Part shown: positions 8,856 to 18,193 of the stretch, piece after piece
Layout of the letters: the number at the start of each line of letters is the position of its first letter
How positions within the stretch are numbered: position 1 is the first letter of the stretch
DNA from: an uncultured Paracoccaceae bacterium
GTDB lineage: Bacteria; Pseudomonadota; Alphaproteobacteria; Rhodobacterales; Rhodobacteraceae
NCBI GenBank assembly: GCA_913043905.1
Contig: CAJWNQ010000004.1
Location: 1 to 64,000 of the forward strand
Length of the DNA stretch: 64,000 bases
Direction: 5' to 3'
Translations under genes and position numbers: made by a program
Notes under the pieces: generated by a model
Seen by the model: the letters and a program-made list of their open reading frames with translations, nothing else
The model's database searches: none
Told to the model about the DNA's origin: nothing

Positions 8856-10417
8856 GACCAATACATTTTATCCTTGGTGGTAGCGCTTTTGCGCTGCTGC
8901 TATTACTTACGCTTGGTACAGTTATTGCCCTTTGGTGGCATGCCGAGACTAGCGTTGCGTTAACTCCCTCAGATTGGTCAATAATTCAGTTTACTATTGT
9001 TCAAGCTTTGGCTTCAGCATCTATTTCAATTATAATTGCAATTCCTACTGCAAGAGCACTTTCTCGGCGTAATTTCAGAGGTCGCCAAATCATTCTAACT
9101 ATAATGGGTGCTCCTTTTATCCTACCATCAATTGTTGCTATTTTAGGCATTTTAGCTGTTTGGGGAAGATCAGGGTATATATCAGACCTTATAGCTAATT
9201 TTGGTGTAGGCCCAATAAATATCTATGGCTTTGGGGGGGTAGTTTTAGCTCATGTATTTTTCAATATTCCTTTAGCTACACGCATATTCCTTCAAGGTTG
9301 GTCAGCAATACCTATCGAGCATTTTCGTTTATCAGCTCAATTAGGCATTAACACTGCAGGTATTACTCGCCACCTTGAACGGCCAATGCTACACGCAGCT
9401 GTTCCTGGTGCTTTTCTTTTGATATTCCTACTTTGTGTTTCAAGCTTTACCGTAGCACTTGCATTGGGGGGTGGGCCAAAAGCAACAACAATAGAACTAG
9501 CCATTTATCAGGCTTTGCGCTTTGATTTTAATCTTGCAAAAGCATCACAGTTAGCAATGATACAATTCGCTCTATGTGTTGTTTTGGGTGGGTTGACTAT
9601 ATTGCTATCAAAACCAATTCATTTTTCACAGGGTTTAGATAGAAAAGTTGAGAGGTGGGACGCTCACGAAATTCAGTATCGTATTTTTGATGTTTTTATT
9701 CTCACTATTGTTTGTCTATTTTTATTTCTCCCACTTTACTCCGTGCTCATACGTGGCATTATCCCACTATTTACTTTACCAGCTACAGTTTGGGTTGCTG
9801 CACTTAATTCTATTACTGTTGCATTGCTTTCGGCAATAATATCAGTTGCAATGGCCCTAACGATGTCAGCATTAATAATTCGCTTAGCACACAAATATCA
9901 GACTGCTTCACAAGCAATGGAGATAGTCAGTTTCTTAACTCTTGCAGCATCACCGTTTGTAATAGGAACTGGGCTCTTTGTTATAACATTTCCTTTTATT
10001 TCTCCGTTTACTATCGCTTTACCTGTAACAGCACTAGTAAATGCTGCCATGTCATTGCCTTTTTCCTTAAGAATGATTTTGCCAGCAATGATCCGCGCTG
10101 AGAGTCACAATGGGCGTCTAGCTGACAGCCTTGGGATGCAAACTTGGACAAGGTTTTATATAGCTATATGGCCTAGATTACGTCAGCCTGTAGGCTTCTC
10201 TGCAGGACTTGCAGCCGCCTTGTCTATGGGTGATCTTGGCGTTATAACTTTATTTGCCCCACCAGATGTAGCCACACTTCCATTGATAATGTATCGTATG
10301 ATGTCCAGCTATCAATTAGAAGCGGCCGCTGGCGTTGCCTTGCTATTAGTATCATTAAGCCTCTCGTTATTTTGGATTTTCGATAAGGGAGGTCGTCTTG
10401 AGCATAACCTTAGATAA
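8831..10417 (+). CDS. thiP: Thiamine/TPP ABC transporter, fused permease
   Basis: A 528-residue inner-membrane protein with about twelve hydrophobic segments forming two tandem permease domains. Each half ends in an EAA-like loop: residues around 165-200 (SAQLGINTAGITRHLERP) and 430-465 (RLADSLGMQTWTRFYIAIWP). Homologous to ThiP, the homodimer-like channel of the ThiBPQ importer. The start lies inside thiB, and thiQ starts inside its 3' end, a compact three-gene transport operon. Confidence 0.93.
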   Translation: MAHSTQPIRPIHFILGGSAFALLLLLTLGTVIALWWHAETSVALTPSDWSIIQFTIVQALASASISIIIAIPTARALSRRNFRGRQIILTIMGAPFILPSIVAILGILAVWGRSGYISDLIANFGVGPINIYGFGGVVLAHVFFNIPLATRIFLQGWSAIPIEHFRLSAQLGINTAGITRHLERPMLHAAVPGAFLLIFLLCVSSFTVALALGGGPKATTIELAIYQALRFDFNLAKASQLAMIQFALCVVLGGLTILLSKPIHFSQGLDRKVERWDAHEIQYRIFDVFILTIVCLFLFLPLYSVLIRGIIPLFTLPATVWVAALNSITVALLSAIISVAMALTMSALIIRLAHKYQTASQAMEIVSFLTLAASPFVIGTGLFVITFPFISPFTIALPVTALVNAAMSLPFSLRMILPAMIRAESHNGRLADSLGMQTWTRFYIAIWPRLRQPVGFSAGLAAALSMGDLGVITLFAPPDVATLPLIMYRMMSSYQLEAAAGVALLLVSLSLSLFWIFDKGGRLEHNLR

Positions 10418-11096
10418 AATCAAGCTAAGCCATGGGGAATTTACACTTACAGCAGACTTTAAGATTAAGGAAGGCCAAAAAGTTGCACTTCTTGGGCCAT
10501 CTGGTGGCGGAAAATCCACTTTACTATCAACAATTGCTGGATTTAAAATTCCTGATATTGGGCGAGTTTTATATAATGAAATCGATATTACCAATATGCC
10601 TCCAGCCAAACGGCCAATAGCTCTGTTATTTCAAGAACATAATCTATTTCCCCACCTTTCTGTTGAAAAAAATGTAGCTTTAGGCATCAATCCGACATTA
10701 CGATTGTCAGCACTGGATATTAAGGTTGTAAAAGACGCTTTATATCGCGTTGGATTAGATGGCCAAGGTCAAAAAATGCCTTTTGAACTGTCTGGCGGAC
10801 AACAACAGCGTGTAGCGTTAGCCCGATGTCTTCTCCGCAAACAGCCTATACTTTGCCTAGATGAGCCGTTTGCTGCACTTGGACCTGCATTAAAAAGAGA
10901 AATGTTAGATTTAGTTAAAGAAATTGTTGATAGTACCAAAGCAACCTTATTGATGGTTACACATCAACCTGAAGATGCTTCTTATATTACAGATCAAACA
11001 GTTTTAATAGCAGACGGTCAGGCTCACTCACCAATTGAAACAACTAAATTATTAGCAAATCCACCTATTGCATTAGCGCAATATTTGGGGACTTAG
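10398..11096 (+). CDS. thiQ: Thiamine/TPP ABC transporter, ATPase
   Basis: A 232-residue ABC ATPase with Walker A GPSGGGKS, Q-loop LLFQEHNLF, signature LSGGQQQR, Walker B ILCLDEPFAAL and switch His in TLLMVTHQPED. It energises ThiP. The start codon is TTG, ten bases after a GGGAGG ribosome site, and lies 20 bases inside thiP. No ATG is available nearby in frame, so TTG is probably genuine. The operon ends at the terminator near 11160. Confidence 0.94.
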   Translation: MSITLDKIKLSHGEFTLTADFKIKEGQKVALLGPSGGGKSTLLSTIAGFKIPDIGRVLYNEIDITNMPPAKRPIALLFQEHNLFPHLSVEKNVALGINPTLRLSALDIKVVKDALYRVGLDGQGQKMPFELSGGQQQRVALARCLLRKQPILCLDEPFAALGPALKREMLDLVKEIVDSTKATLLMVTHQPEDASYITDQTVLIADGQAHSPIETTKLLANPPIALAQYLGT

Positions 11097-11159
11097 TCAC
11101 AATATTTTAAATCATTTATTGAGTATAGTTTTTAATAAATTTTTTAACCAAACCTTATT

Positions 11160-11188
11160 AAAAAGGGTGCTAATATTATCAGCACCCT
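11160..11188. terminator. Bidirectional terminator between thiQ and petC
   Basis: An eight-base stem AGGGTGCT (11164-11171) / AGCACCCT (11181-11188) around a nine-base loop. On the minus strand it is followed by TTTTT, suiting petC; on the plus strand AAAGATTTTT follows, which could serve thiQ. The two genes converge here. Confidence 0.85.
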
Positions 11189-11208
11189 AAAGATTTTTAA
11201 TAATTTAG

Positions 11209-11988
11209 CTAAGATTTACGTTTTATATCACGCCATAATTTTTTATTTGATAGGTATAGCAAGACTCCAAGAAGCATTAGCATACCAACCGAAATTAGGC
11301 CTACACGCTGACGTGCCATCATTTTTGGTTCAGCTGTCCACATTAAAAAAGCAGCAACATCTTGAGCCAAATGGTGCGAGTCATTACTGTGCCCATCTGC
11401 AAATTCAACTAATTCATCAGACAATGGCGGTGACATTGCTATCCAACCACCAGGGAAGGCAGTATTTTCATAAAAAGTAGCGCCAGCCTGCTCTTTTTCT
11501 TTACCAGTATAACCTGTCAAGATTGAAGCAATGTACTCAGGTCCACCCATTCCTTTTACAATTTGATTAATACCCAAACCATTGGGTCCATGGAAGCCTG
11601 CACGTGCTTTTGCCATCAATGATAAGTCAGGTGCATTTTCAAGCCCTGACCTAGGAAATTTATCAGAAGGAATAGCAGGGCGATCTTCATCATACTCTGC
11701 ATCATATATATCAAAATTAGACGCAGCATAAGCTTTAACTGTTTCTGCATCTAGATGTGGTCCACCCTCATCACCTAATGTACGGAATGCAACATGACGT
11801 AAGCCATGACAGGCTGAACAAACTTCAGTGTATACCTGCAAGCCACGTTGTAATTGGTATTGATCAAACTTTCCAAACGGGCCCTCGAAAGAAAAATCAA
11901 AATCTTCAATATGTGTTTCACCAACCTCTGCGATGGCAGCTGTTGCCATCCCAAATGTAAGTACTGCTGAAAGAAGTATTTTTTTCAT
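11209..11988 (-). CDS. petC: Cytochrome c1 of the bc1 complex
   Basis: A 259-residue c-type cytochrome with a signal peptide ([20 protein letters not shown]), the haem site CSACH at about residues 57-61, the likely axial Met in [17 protein letters not shown], and a C-terminal anchor ([17 protein letters not shown]) followed by a basic end. It passes electrons from the Rieske protein to soluble or membrane cytochrome c. Third gene of petABC; 20 bases separate it from petB. Confidence 0.96.
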   Translation of the reverse strand: MKKILLSAVLTFGMATAAIAEVGETHIEDFDFSFEGPFGKFDQYQLQRGLQVYTEVCSACHGLRHVAFRTLGDEGGPHLDAETVKAYAASNFDIYDAEYDEDRPAIPSDKFPRSGLENAPDLSLMAKARAGFHGPNGLGINQIVKGMGGPEYIASILTGYTGKEKEQAGATFYENTAFPGGWIAMSPPLSDELVEFADGHSNDSHHLAQDVAAFLMWTAEPKMMARQRVGLISVGMLMLLGVLLYLSNKKLWRDIKRKS

Positions 11989-12008
11989 CGCCTAGTATCC
12001 TCTTTCAA

Positions 12009-13298
12009 TTATTTAGTTGCATTAGGTTTTGGCGGATAATGCGCATCAAAATCAGCTTCAATTGTTTCAGGAATTGGCAATGTTTTTTCTGTCCAACCTA
12101 ATATTGGGAGAATAACCAAAAAGTATGCAAACCAATAAACAGCACCAATCAATGAAACAAGAGGTACCAAACCTTCTGCTGGCTGAGCCCCACACCACAT
12201 GAGTAGCATAAAATCAAACCCTAAAATCCAAAATGCAATTTTAAATGTTGGCCTATAACGACCAGATCTAACTGGTGAAGTATCTGTCCAAGGCGCTAGC
12301 GCCATAACAGCAATTGAACCAAACATTGCCAGAACACCCAGAAATTTTGCATCTAAAAATAAAACGTCAAAGGTGATAGCTCGCAAGATTGCATAAAAAG
12401 GTAAATAATACCATTCAGGCACAATATGTGCAGGTGTTGATAGCGGATTTGCTGGAATATAATTATCAGGATGGCCCAAATAATTAGGCATAAAGCCCAC
12501 AATTGCCATGAACACGATTAAAATCATAACCAATGCAAACAAATCTTTCATCACATAATAAGGATAAAATGGCACTGTATCTTTTTTTGCTTCAGCTTTT
12601 GATTTGCGACGAACTTCAACACCTGTTGGATTATTATTACCAGTAGTGTGAAATGCCCAAATGTGTAAAGCAACTAGGCCCACAATTACGAAAGGTAAAA
12701 GATAATGAAGGGAGAAAAATCGATTTAAAGTTGCATTATCTACAGCGGGCCCACCAAGTAACCATTCCTGCAATATACTGCCAACACCAGGTATAGCTCC
12801 AAATAAGCCAGTTATAACTGTTGCTCCCCAAAATGACATTTGGCCCCAAGGTAAAACATAACCTAAGAAACCTGTAGCCATCATCATAAGATAGATTAGC
12901 ATACCCAGAATCCATGTGATTTCACGTGGCGCCTTGTATGAACCATAGTATAGGCCTCGAAAAATATGCGCATAAACAGCAATAAAAAATAAAGACGCTC
13001 CGTTTGCATGCAAATAACGGAAAGCCCAACCACCATTTACATCCCTCATGATGTGTTCAACAGAGTCAAAGGCAAGATCAACGTGCGGCGTGTAATGCAT
13101 AACTAGAATAATCCCAGTTATAATTTGCAGCCCCAAACAAAATGTTAAGATAATACCCCATATCCACATCCAATTTAAATTTTTTGGAGTAGGAAAAGTC
13201 ATCGTATCATAAATAAGAGAGGCAATAGGTAAACGCTCGTGGAACCATTTTTGCATGCCAGTTTTTGGCTTATAATGATCGTGTGGAATTCCAGCCAT
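12009..13298 (-). CDS. petB: Cytochrome b of the bc1 complex
   Basis: A 429-residue polytopic protein with two b-haems, the quinone-oxidising and -reducing core of complex III. Haem-ligating histidines appear in [20 protein letters not shown] and in [16 protein letters not shown]; the Qo-site motif [14 protein letters not shown] is present. Length and the C-terminal extension fit alphaproteobacterial PetB. Located 11 bases after petA and co-transcribed with petC. Confidence 0.97.
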   Translation of the reverse strand: MAGIPHDHYKPKTGMQKWFHERLPIASLIYDTMTFPTPKNLNWMWIWGIILTFCLGLQIITGIILVMHYTPHVDLAFDSVEHIMRDVNGGWAFRYLHANGASLFFIAVYAHIFRGLYYGSYKAPREITWILGMLIYLMMMATGFLGYVLPWGQMSFWGATVITGLFGAIPGVGSILQEWLLGGPAVDNATLNRFFSLHYLLPFVIVGLVALHIWAFHTTGNNNPTGVEVRRKSKAEAKKDTVPFYPYYVMKDLFALVMILIVFMAIVGFMPNYLGHPDNYIPANPLSTPAHIVPEWYYLPFYAILRAITFDVLFLDAKFLGVLAMFGSIAVMALAPWTDTSPVRSGRYRPTFKIAFWILGFDFMLLMWCGAQPAEGLVPLVSLIGAVYWFAYFLVILPILGWTEKTLPIPETIEADFDAHYPPKPNATK

Positions 13299-13309
13299 GA
13301 TTTTTCTCC

Positions 13310-13876
13310 CTAACCCAATTTAATTGTATTTGCATCAATGAATGATGCTACTGGTACAGGTAAATTCTCTGGCGCTGGACCCTTACGAATACGACCAGCC
13401 GTATCATAGTGTGAACCATGGCATGGGCAGAACCAGCCACCAAAATCACCTGCATCGCCTAATGGAACACAGCCTAAATGTGTACATACACCCATCATAA
13501 CCAACCACTCACCAATTTCATCCAAGGTGCGGTTTGCATCATTTGCAAAAGCTTCTGTTTCACCTACACTCGGTGAAGCGTTTGCATTGCGAGCATCTAT
13601 GTCTGGCAAATCTTCCAAAAGCACGGCCCGTGCAGCTTCAATTTCTTCCATTGTTCGACGCCGAATGAATACTGGTTTGCCCAGCCACTTAATAGTAATT
13701 TGCGTACCAGGCTCCACGCCCGAAACATCAACTTCAATAGATGAAAGAGCTTGAACATCAGCACTTGGATTCATCTGATTAATCATTGGCCATATGGCAG
13801 CAGCACCAATAACTGCACCAGTACCCGCAGTAGCCACGTACAAAAAGTCGCGACGGTTCTCTTTGTCTTTGGACAC
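13310..13876 (-). CDS. petA: Rieske iron-sulfur subunit of the bc1 complex
   Basis: A 188-residue protein with the 2Fe-2S ligands in [10 protein letters not shown] and CPCHGSHYD, and an N-terminal twin-arginine-type sequence ([20 protein letters not shown]) that also forms the membrane anchor. The start codon is GTG with GGGAGAC upstream. First gene of petABC. A small hairpin (GCCCT at 13898-13902 with AGGGC at 13909-13913) lies just upstream in the leader. Divergent from trmL. Confidence 0.96.
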   Translation of the reverse strand: MSKDKENRRDFLYVATAGTGAVIGAAAIWPMINQMNPSADVQALSSIEVDVSGVEPGTQITIKWLGKPVFIRRRTMEEIEAARAVLLEDLPDIDARNANASPSVGETEAFANDANRTLDEIGEWLVMMGVCTHLGCVPLGDAGDFGGWFCPCHGSHYDTAGRIRKGPAPENLPVPVASFIDANTIKLG

Positions 13877-14025
13877 GATTAGTGTCTCCCTTGCCTTGCC
13901 CTACTTACAGGGCGTAATAAACATGAAAAATCATATGGTATTCAACTATATTCTTGCGGTCTACACACACATGTTACATTCGTCTAGCGGCCTTTTGGAC
14001 GCACCAGCAAAACAAAGGTAAAAAA

Positions 14026-14469
14026 ATGCGCTTAGCCACTTATCAACCAGATATTGCACCTAATTTGGGGTCAATGATTCGTCTTTGCGCATGCTTTGGT
14101 GTCTCATTAGACATAATCGAGCCCTGTGGTTTTCCACTGTCATTAAAAGCATTGCGCCGAACTGCTATGGACTATGCAGATATAACAGACATGGTACGAC
14201 ATGATTCATGGGAAGTATTTCAAAAGTGTCGCCCAATAGGAAGACTTATTCTATTAACAACAAAAGCAGAAGATACACTATGGGATTTTAAATTTAAAAC
14301 TACAGATATATTAATTATGGGTCGCGAAAGTGCAGGCGTTCCTAAAGAAGTGCATAATGCATGTGATGCCCATATAAAATTACCAATGTTCGGACAAGCG
14401 AGGTCACTTAATGTTGCTATGACAGCCGGTATGGCAATATCAGAAGCACTCAGACAAACACGTAGCTGA
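14026..14469 (+). CDS. trmL: tRNA (cytidine/uridine-34 2'-O)-methyltransferase TrmL
   Basis: A 147-residue SPOUT-class methyltransferase that modifies the wobble base of tRNA-Leu. Family motifs are MRLATYQPDIAPNLGSMIRL at the start, IIEPCGFPLS, the knot region LIMGRESAGVP, and LNVAMTAGMAISEALRQ at the end. An in-frame start 72 bases upstream exists, but 14026 follows AAAGG and matches the family N-terminus. The usual NTG of such N-termini is NLG here, a small deviation. Confidence 0.9.
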   Translation: MRLATYQPDIAPNLGSMIRLCACFGVSLDIIEPCGFPLSLKALRRTAMDYADITDMVRHDSWEVFQKCRPIGRLILLTTKAEDTLWDFKFKTTDILIMGRESAGVPKEVHNACDAHIKLPMFGQARSLNVAMTAGMAISEALRQTRS

Positions 14470-14533
14470 TAATCACAATATTTAGCTTTCACCAATAACA
14501 TAAATAGAATTTTTGAAAAATTACTTTATAAAT

Positions 14534-15148
14534 TTAAGGAAAAAAAGTGATAGGATCACCAAAAAACCATCTAGGATGTTTAATCATTATAGATTCAAAT
14601 CCATCCCATTCAATAAACTCTTTATACCAGGCTATTAAATTTGGCCGATTAGATTCTAAAAACCACTCAATATCAACATTAGCAAACTGTCGAATAAAAG
14701 GCGCAATTCCAATATCGGCAAAACCACGCGCACCGCCAAACAAAAATATATTTTTGTGAAGATGTGCCTCTAACAAATCTAAATATTTTCCAGCCTGCTC
14801 TAAAGTAATTTCACGGTTATAATTCTTATTTTTATTCGGATATTTATACTGGTCTAACCATGGTTTGAAATCTGTATCACACAAAAATACTAACTTACAC
14901 TCATTATGAGTTATTGTTTTAGCGCTCAGGGCCCAGTTCATAATATCAAAGCTTTCTTCTATTATTTTCCCATTTGGCAAGACTAAAACAGGTACAGTTC
15001 CCTTTGGGGATACTTCTAACATTTCAAGAGGTTTATCTCGTAATAAAACTTCTCGCAATTCAACTTGAATTCCTGCATGGGCAATAGCCAGACGCCCTCG
15101 CATTGCATATGGGCAACGTCGAAAAGAATATAGAATTGGCAGCTTCAT
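14534..15148 (-). CDS. Glutathione S-transferase family protein
   Basis: A 204-residue protein with an N-terminal thioredoxin-like GST domain (LPILYSFRRCPYAMRGRLAI, then SPKGTVPVLVLPNGKIIEES) and a helical C-terminal domain. The CPYA Cys is in the position of the catalytic residue in omega/beta-like GSTs. The start overlaps the mtaB stop by four bases (ATGA), so it is the last gene of dapF-mtaB-GST. Substrate unknown. Confidence 0.85.
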   Translation of the reverse strand: MKLPILYSFRRCPYAMRGRLAIAHAGIQVELREVLLRDKPLEMLEVSPKGTVPVLVLPNGKIIEESFDIMNWALSAKTITHNECKLVFLCDTDFKPWLDQYKYPNKNKNYNREITLEQAGKYLDLLEAHLHKNIFLFGGARGFADIGIAPFIRQFANVDIEWFLESNRPNLIAWYKEFIEWDGFESIMIKHPRWFFGDPITFFP

Positions 15149-16407
15149 TCCGCTATTAATTGAGTTTGTGTTTTTTCTGTAATTATGGCATCTACAATTG
15201 CACCTTTAAGTTTATCAGAACTAAATAACACTTCCGTAAAACCTTCAGTACGGCCCATACGATTATTTTCCATTAATATTTTATGCTTTATTCCAATCTG
15301 CATTTCTAAATGTTTTTGAACAGCTATATTGCCACATGCACGCAATCGTCCTGCACGCTCTTTAATAATAGATCTATCCATCTGAGGCATGCGTGCAGCA
15401 GGCGTGCCTTGTCGTGGCGAAAATGGGAAAATATGTAGCCATGTCAAATTGCAATCTTCAATCAATTTTAAACTATTTTCAAACATTTCTTCTGTTTCAG
15501 TTGGAAAGCCAGCAATAATATCTGCCCCATAAATAATATCAGGCCTAGCCATCCGCATTTTTGTGCAAAATTCAATTGCATCAGCACGCAGATGACGGCG
15601 TTTCATACGCTTTAAAATCATATCATCGCCAGCCTGCAGAGAAAGATGCAAATGAGGCATTAAACGCATCTCAGAAGCTATCGCATCAATTAAAGCTGAG
15701 TCAGCTTCAACACTATCAATTGAACTTATTCGTAGCCTTGGCAAATCTGGAACAAGTTTCAAAATACGTTGAACTAAATCGCCTAACTTAGGCAGCATTG
15801 GTAAATCAGCACCCCAACTTGTAATATCCACTCCAGTCAAAACAATTTCATTATAACCTTTACCGACTAACCGTTGAATTTGATCTACAACTACACCAGC
15901 GGGCACCGAACGTGAGTTTCCGCGCCCATATGGTATTATGCAAAATGTACAACGATGGTCACAACCATTTTGAACTTGAACATATGCGCGGCTGCGAGTC
16001 CCAAATCCATCAATTAAATGGCCTGCAGTATCTTGGACAGACATTATATCATCAACTAAGACTTTTTCAGTAACACCCACAAAATCTGGGCTTTTAGATA
16101 TATTTTTCCAAGTATTTGCCTTCATCTTTTCTGTGTTCCCGACGACTAGATCCACTTCTGTCATCTCTGAAAATGTTTTTGGCTCAATCTGAGCAGCACA
16201 TCCAGTAACAATCATCTGGGCTTTAGGATTGTCTCGGCGCAATTTACGTATTTCTTGTTTGGATTTTCTCACCGCTTCTGCAGTCACGGCACAAGTATTA
16301 ACTACCACAACATTATTCAGACCAGCAGCATGAGCTAGTTCTTTCATTGCTTCAGTTTCATATGCATTCAAGCGACATCCTTGGGTCATAAATTTTGGTG
16401 CACTCAT
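15145..16407 (-). CDS. mtaB: tRNA t6A37 methylthiotransferase MtaB
   Basis: A 420-residue radical-SAM methylthiotransferase making ms2t6A in tRNAs reading ANN codons. The N-terminal UPF0004 domain has TQGCRLNAYETEAM, VVNTCAVTAEAVRKS and VTGCAAQIEP, whose three Cys bind one 4Fe-4S cluster. The radical-SAM motif is CDHRCTFCIIPYGRG; a weak TRAM-like tail follows. The TQGCRLN start and length fit MtaB rather than MiaB or RimO. Overlaps dapF and the GST gene by four bases each. Confidence 0.93.
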   Translation of the reverse strand: MSAPKFMTQGCRLNAYETEAMKELAHAAGLNNVVVVNTCAVTAEAVRKSKQEIRKLRRDNPKAQMIVTGCAAQIEPKTFSEMTEVDLVVGNTEKMKANTWKNISKSPDFVGVTEKVLVDDIMSVQDTAGHLIDGFGTRSRAYVQVQNGCDHRCTFCIIPYGRGNSRSVPAGVVVDQIQRLVGKGYNEIVLTGVDITSWGADLPMLPKLGDLVQRILKLVPDLPRLRISSIDSVEADSALIDAIASEMRLMPHLHLSLQAGDDMILKRMKRRHLRADAIEFCTKMRMARPDIIYGADIIAGFPTETEEMFENSLKLIEDCNLTWLHIFPFSPRQGTPAARMPQMDRSIIKERAGRLRACGNIAVQKHLEMQIGIKHKILMENNRMGRTEGFTEVLFSSDKLKGAIVDAIITEKTQTQLIAE

Positions 16408-17246
16408 CTCACACTTTCCAAGAATTCCGGGCTTAAATTACCCTCAAAAACAATTGTCGTTGGGCCAGTCATCCAAACCCCATCATCACGCCAGTCAACT
16501 TGCAGTGAACCACCGTCCAACTGTATCTCGACCTTGCGGTCAGTCAAACCCTTACGATGAGCTACAACAGCCACCGCACATGCACCAGATCCACAAGCCA
16601 AAGTTACACCAGCCCCACGCTCAAAAGTACGTTGGCGAATGGTTTTTTTATTAATTATTTGAATAAACTCAACATTAGTACGTTCTGGAAATAATTCGTG
16701 ATTTTCAATTTTAGAACCCCATTCAATTAAATTAATCGAATCAACATTATCAACCACAAAAACACAATGTGGATTACCCATTCCCACGGCACCAGGATCA
16801 CCCTCAATAGGCAACGATATCAGGTCAACATTTTTTTTCAATGGTACCATATTCCATACTAATTGTGGCTGGCCCATATTGACACTTATCAGACCGTTAT
16901 CAGCCATTTTTGCTACCAATAATCCACTTCCAGTACGTATTATAATCTCACACTTATCAATTTCAGCCATGACTAGCCGTGCAATACATCGACTGGCGTT
17001 ACCACACGCATCTGATAAAGTTCCATCTGAATTCCAAAATATTAAATCAACATTAGCGCCATCAGATTTAGTCATAACAACTAACTGGTCATAACCCACA
17101 CCAAAGTGCCTTTCCCCAATTGCACAGGCCATTTTTGTAGTCACAGGTGATTCTGCGTGCCGTGCATCAATGATTACAAAATCATTACCAAGCCCATGCA
17201 TTTTCAAAAACGGCAGTCCGTTTGGGTATAAAAGTGTTTTTTTCAT
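16404..17246 (-). CDS. dapF: Diaminopimelate epimerase
   Basis: About 280 residues. It interconverts LL- and meso-diaminopimelate for lysine and peptidoglycan. The two catalytic cysteines are in DACGNASRCIARLV and TLACGSGACAVAVV; FLKMHGLGNDFVIIDARH marks the N-terminus. I chose ATG 17244-17246; a longer reading needs a TTG start nine codons upstream. Neither has a strong ribosome site. First gene of the dapF-mtaB-GST operon, divergent from tRNA-Lys. Confidence 0.94.
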   Translation of the reverse strand: MKKTLLYPNGLPFLKMHGLGNDFVIIDARHAESPVTTKMACAIGERHFGVGYDQLVVMTKSDGANVDLIFWNSDGTLSDACGNASRCIARLVMAEIDKCEIIIRTGSGLLVAKMADNGLISVNMGQPQLVWNMVPLKKNVDLISLPIEGDPGAVGMGNPHCVFVVDNVDSINLIEWGSKIENHELFPERTNVEFIQIINKKTIRQRTFERGAGVTLACGSGACAVAVVAHRKGLTDRKVEIQLDGGSLQVDWRDDGVWMTGPTTIVFEGNLSPEFLESVR

Positions 17247-17349
17247 TTGGATGATATAGCCCAACCGAAACAATCATTCCAGATAGGTTTGAAATTAAGA
17301 AGAATAAGACTTGACCCTTTCGAGCCAGCATCATAATACGCGCCACAGT

Positions 17350-17425
17350 GGGCCGGTAGCTCAGTTGGTAGAGCAACTGACTTTTAATCAGTAGGTCTCG
17401 GGTTCGGATCCCGACCGGCTCACCA
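17350..17425 (+). tRNA. tRNA-Lys (anticodon TTT)
   Basis: A 76-base cloverleaf: acceptor GGGCCGG / CCGGCTC, D-arm TAGCTCAGTTGGTAGAGCA, anticodon arm CTGACTTTTAATCAG with anticodon TTT at 17383-17385, T-arm TCGGGTTCGGATCCCGA, discriminator A and encoded CCA (17423-17425). Confidence 0.98.
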
Positions 17426-17457
17426 CTTTTCCAATCTAAAAACTTGGTAAAGTGGTG
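17421..17457 (+). terminator. Strong hairpin overlapping the tRNA-Lys 3' end
   Basis: CACCACTTTTCCAA (17421-17434) pairs with TTGGTAAAGTGGTG (17444-17457), 13 of 14 positions, around a nine-base loop. The left arm begins with the last acceptor base, the discriminator and the CCA, so the mature 3' end of the tRNA is part of the stem. It may stop transcription, but there is no clean U-run (ATTTACTTT follows). Confidence 0.6.
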
Positions 17458-17622
17458 ATTTACTTTAAATATCTCATATCTAAGGTTTCATAGATGTAAA
17501 TTCACACAATTATCTAGGTAAAAGCTTATTATTTAATTTTAAGTTTTTTAATTATCAAAATTTTCGCTGCATGGTTTTCGTTTCATGCTAGAATGTAGAA
17601 TATCTAATTTGTAAGGTATAGT

Positions 17623-18105
17623 ATGTTTTTGGACGCTAAGAAATTTCGTGAGGCTCTTTCTACTTTTGCCACAGGAGTTACAGTTGTAACTACCCGAGAT
17701 GGTGACGGGGAATCGGTTGGCATGACTGCATCTAGTTTTAATTCTGTTTCAATGTCCCCGCCCCTAATCTTATGGAGTGTAGGTAAAAATGCAAAATCAG
17801 CGTCTGCTTTTAAAGATGCAAAATACTTTTCAGTTCACGTACTTTCTTCAAATCAAATAGAAATATCTAATCGCTTTGCAACGTCAGGAGCCGATAAATT
17901 TAAAAATACAGATCACATAATAAATGAAAATAATGTTCCCCTGATCTCAGATTGCACCAGTCGGTTTGACTGTAAAAAATATGCTGTTCATGATGGTGGT
18001 GATCATTGGATCATATTGGGGGAAGTTTTGACTTTTGAAGATAGCAAACAGGAAGGTTTAGTTTTTTCAGGCGGATTATATGCAACTGCTACTTTAATAA
18101 AATAA
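17623..18105 (+). CDS. Flavin reductase-like FMN-binding protein
   Basis: A 160-residue flavin reductase domain protein: FREALSTFATGVTVVTTRDG, GMTASSFNSVSMSPPLILWS and GDHWIILGEVLTFE are family hallmarks of NAD(P)H:flavin oxidoreductases that supply reduced flavin to two-component monooxygenases. No monooxygenase is adjacent; betCBA begins about 90 bases downstream on the same strand, and whether they share a transcript is unclear. No ribosome site stronger than AAGG is seen. Confidence 0.85.
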   Translation: MFLDAKKFREALSTFATGVTVVTTRDGDGESVGMTASSFNSVSMSPPLILWSVGKNAKSASAFKDAKYFSVHVLSSNQIEISNRFATSGADKFKNTDHIINENNVPLISDCTSRFDCKKYAVHDGGDHWIILGEVLTFEDSKQEGLVFSGGLYATATLIK

Positions 18106-18193
18106 TTATGCATCACTTTTTAAAGCTAAGCTTTATATTTACCTGATAAATATTATGCCTACAGTTACAAAGTACTTAAACGGAAGCATTCCA

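Noticed and set aside
13954-14025. Longer N-terminus for TrmL
   Set aside because: The extra 24 residues are not family-like, and ATG 14026 matches the normal start.
17350-17460. Integrated element at tRNA-Lys
   Set aside because: No integrase, no direct repeat of the tRNA 3' end and ordinary chromosomal genes on both sides; the complementary arm forms a hairpin, not an att direct repeat.
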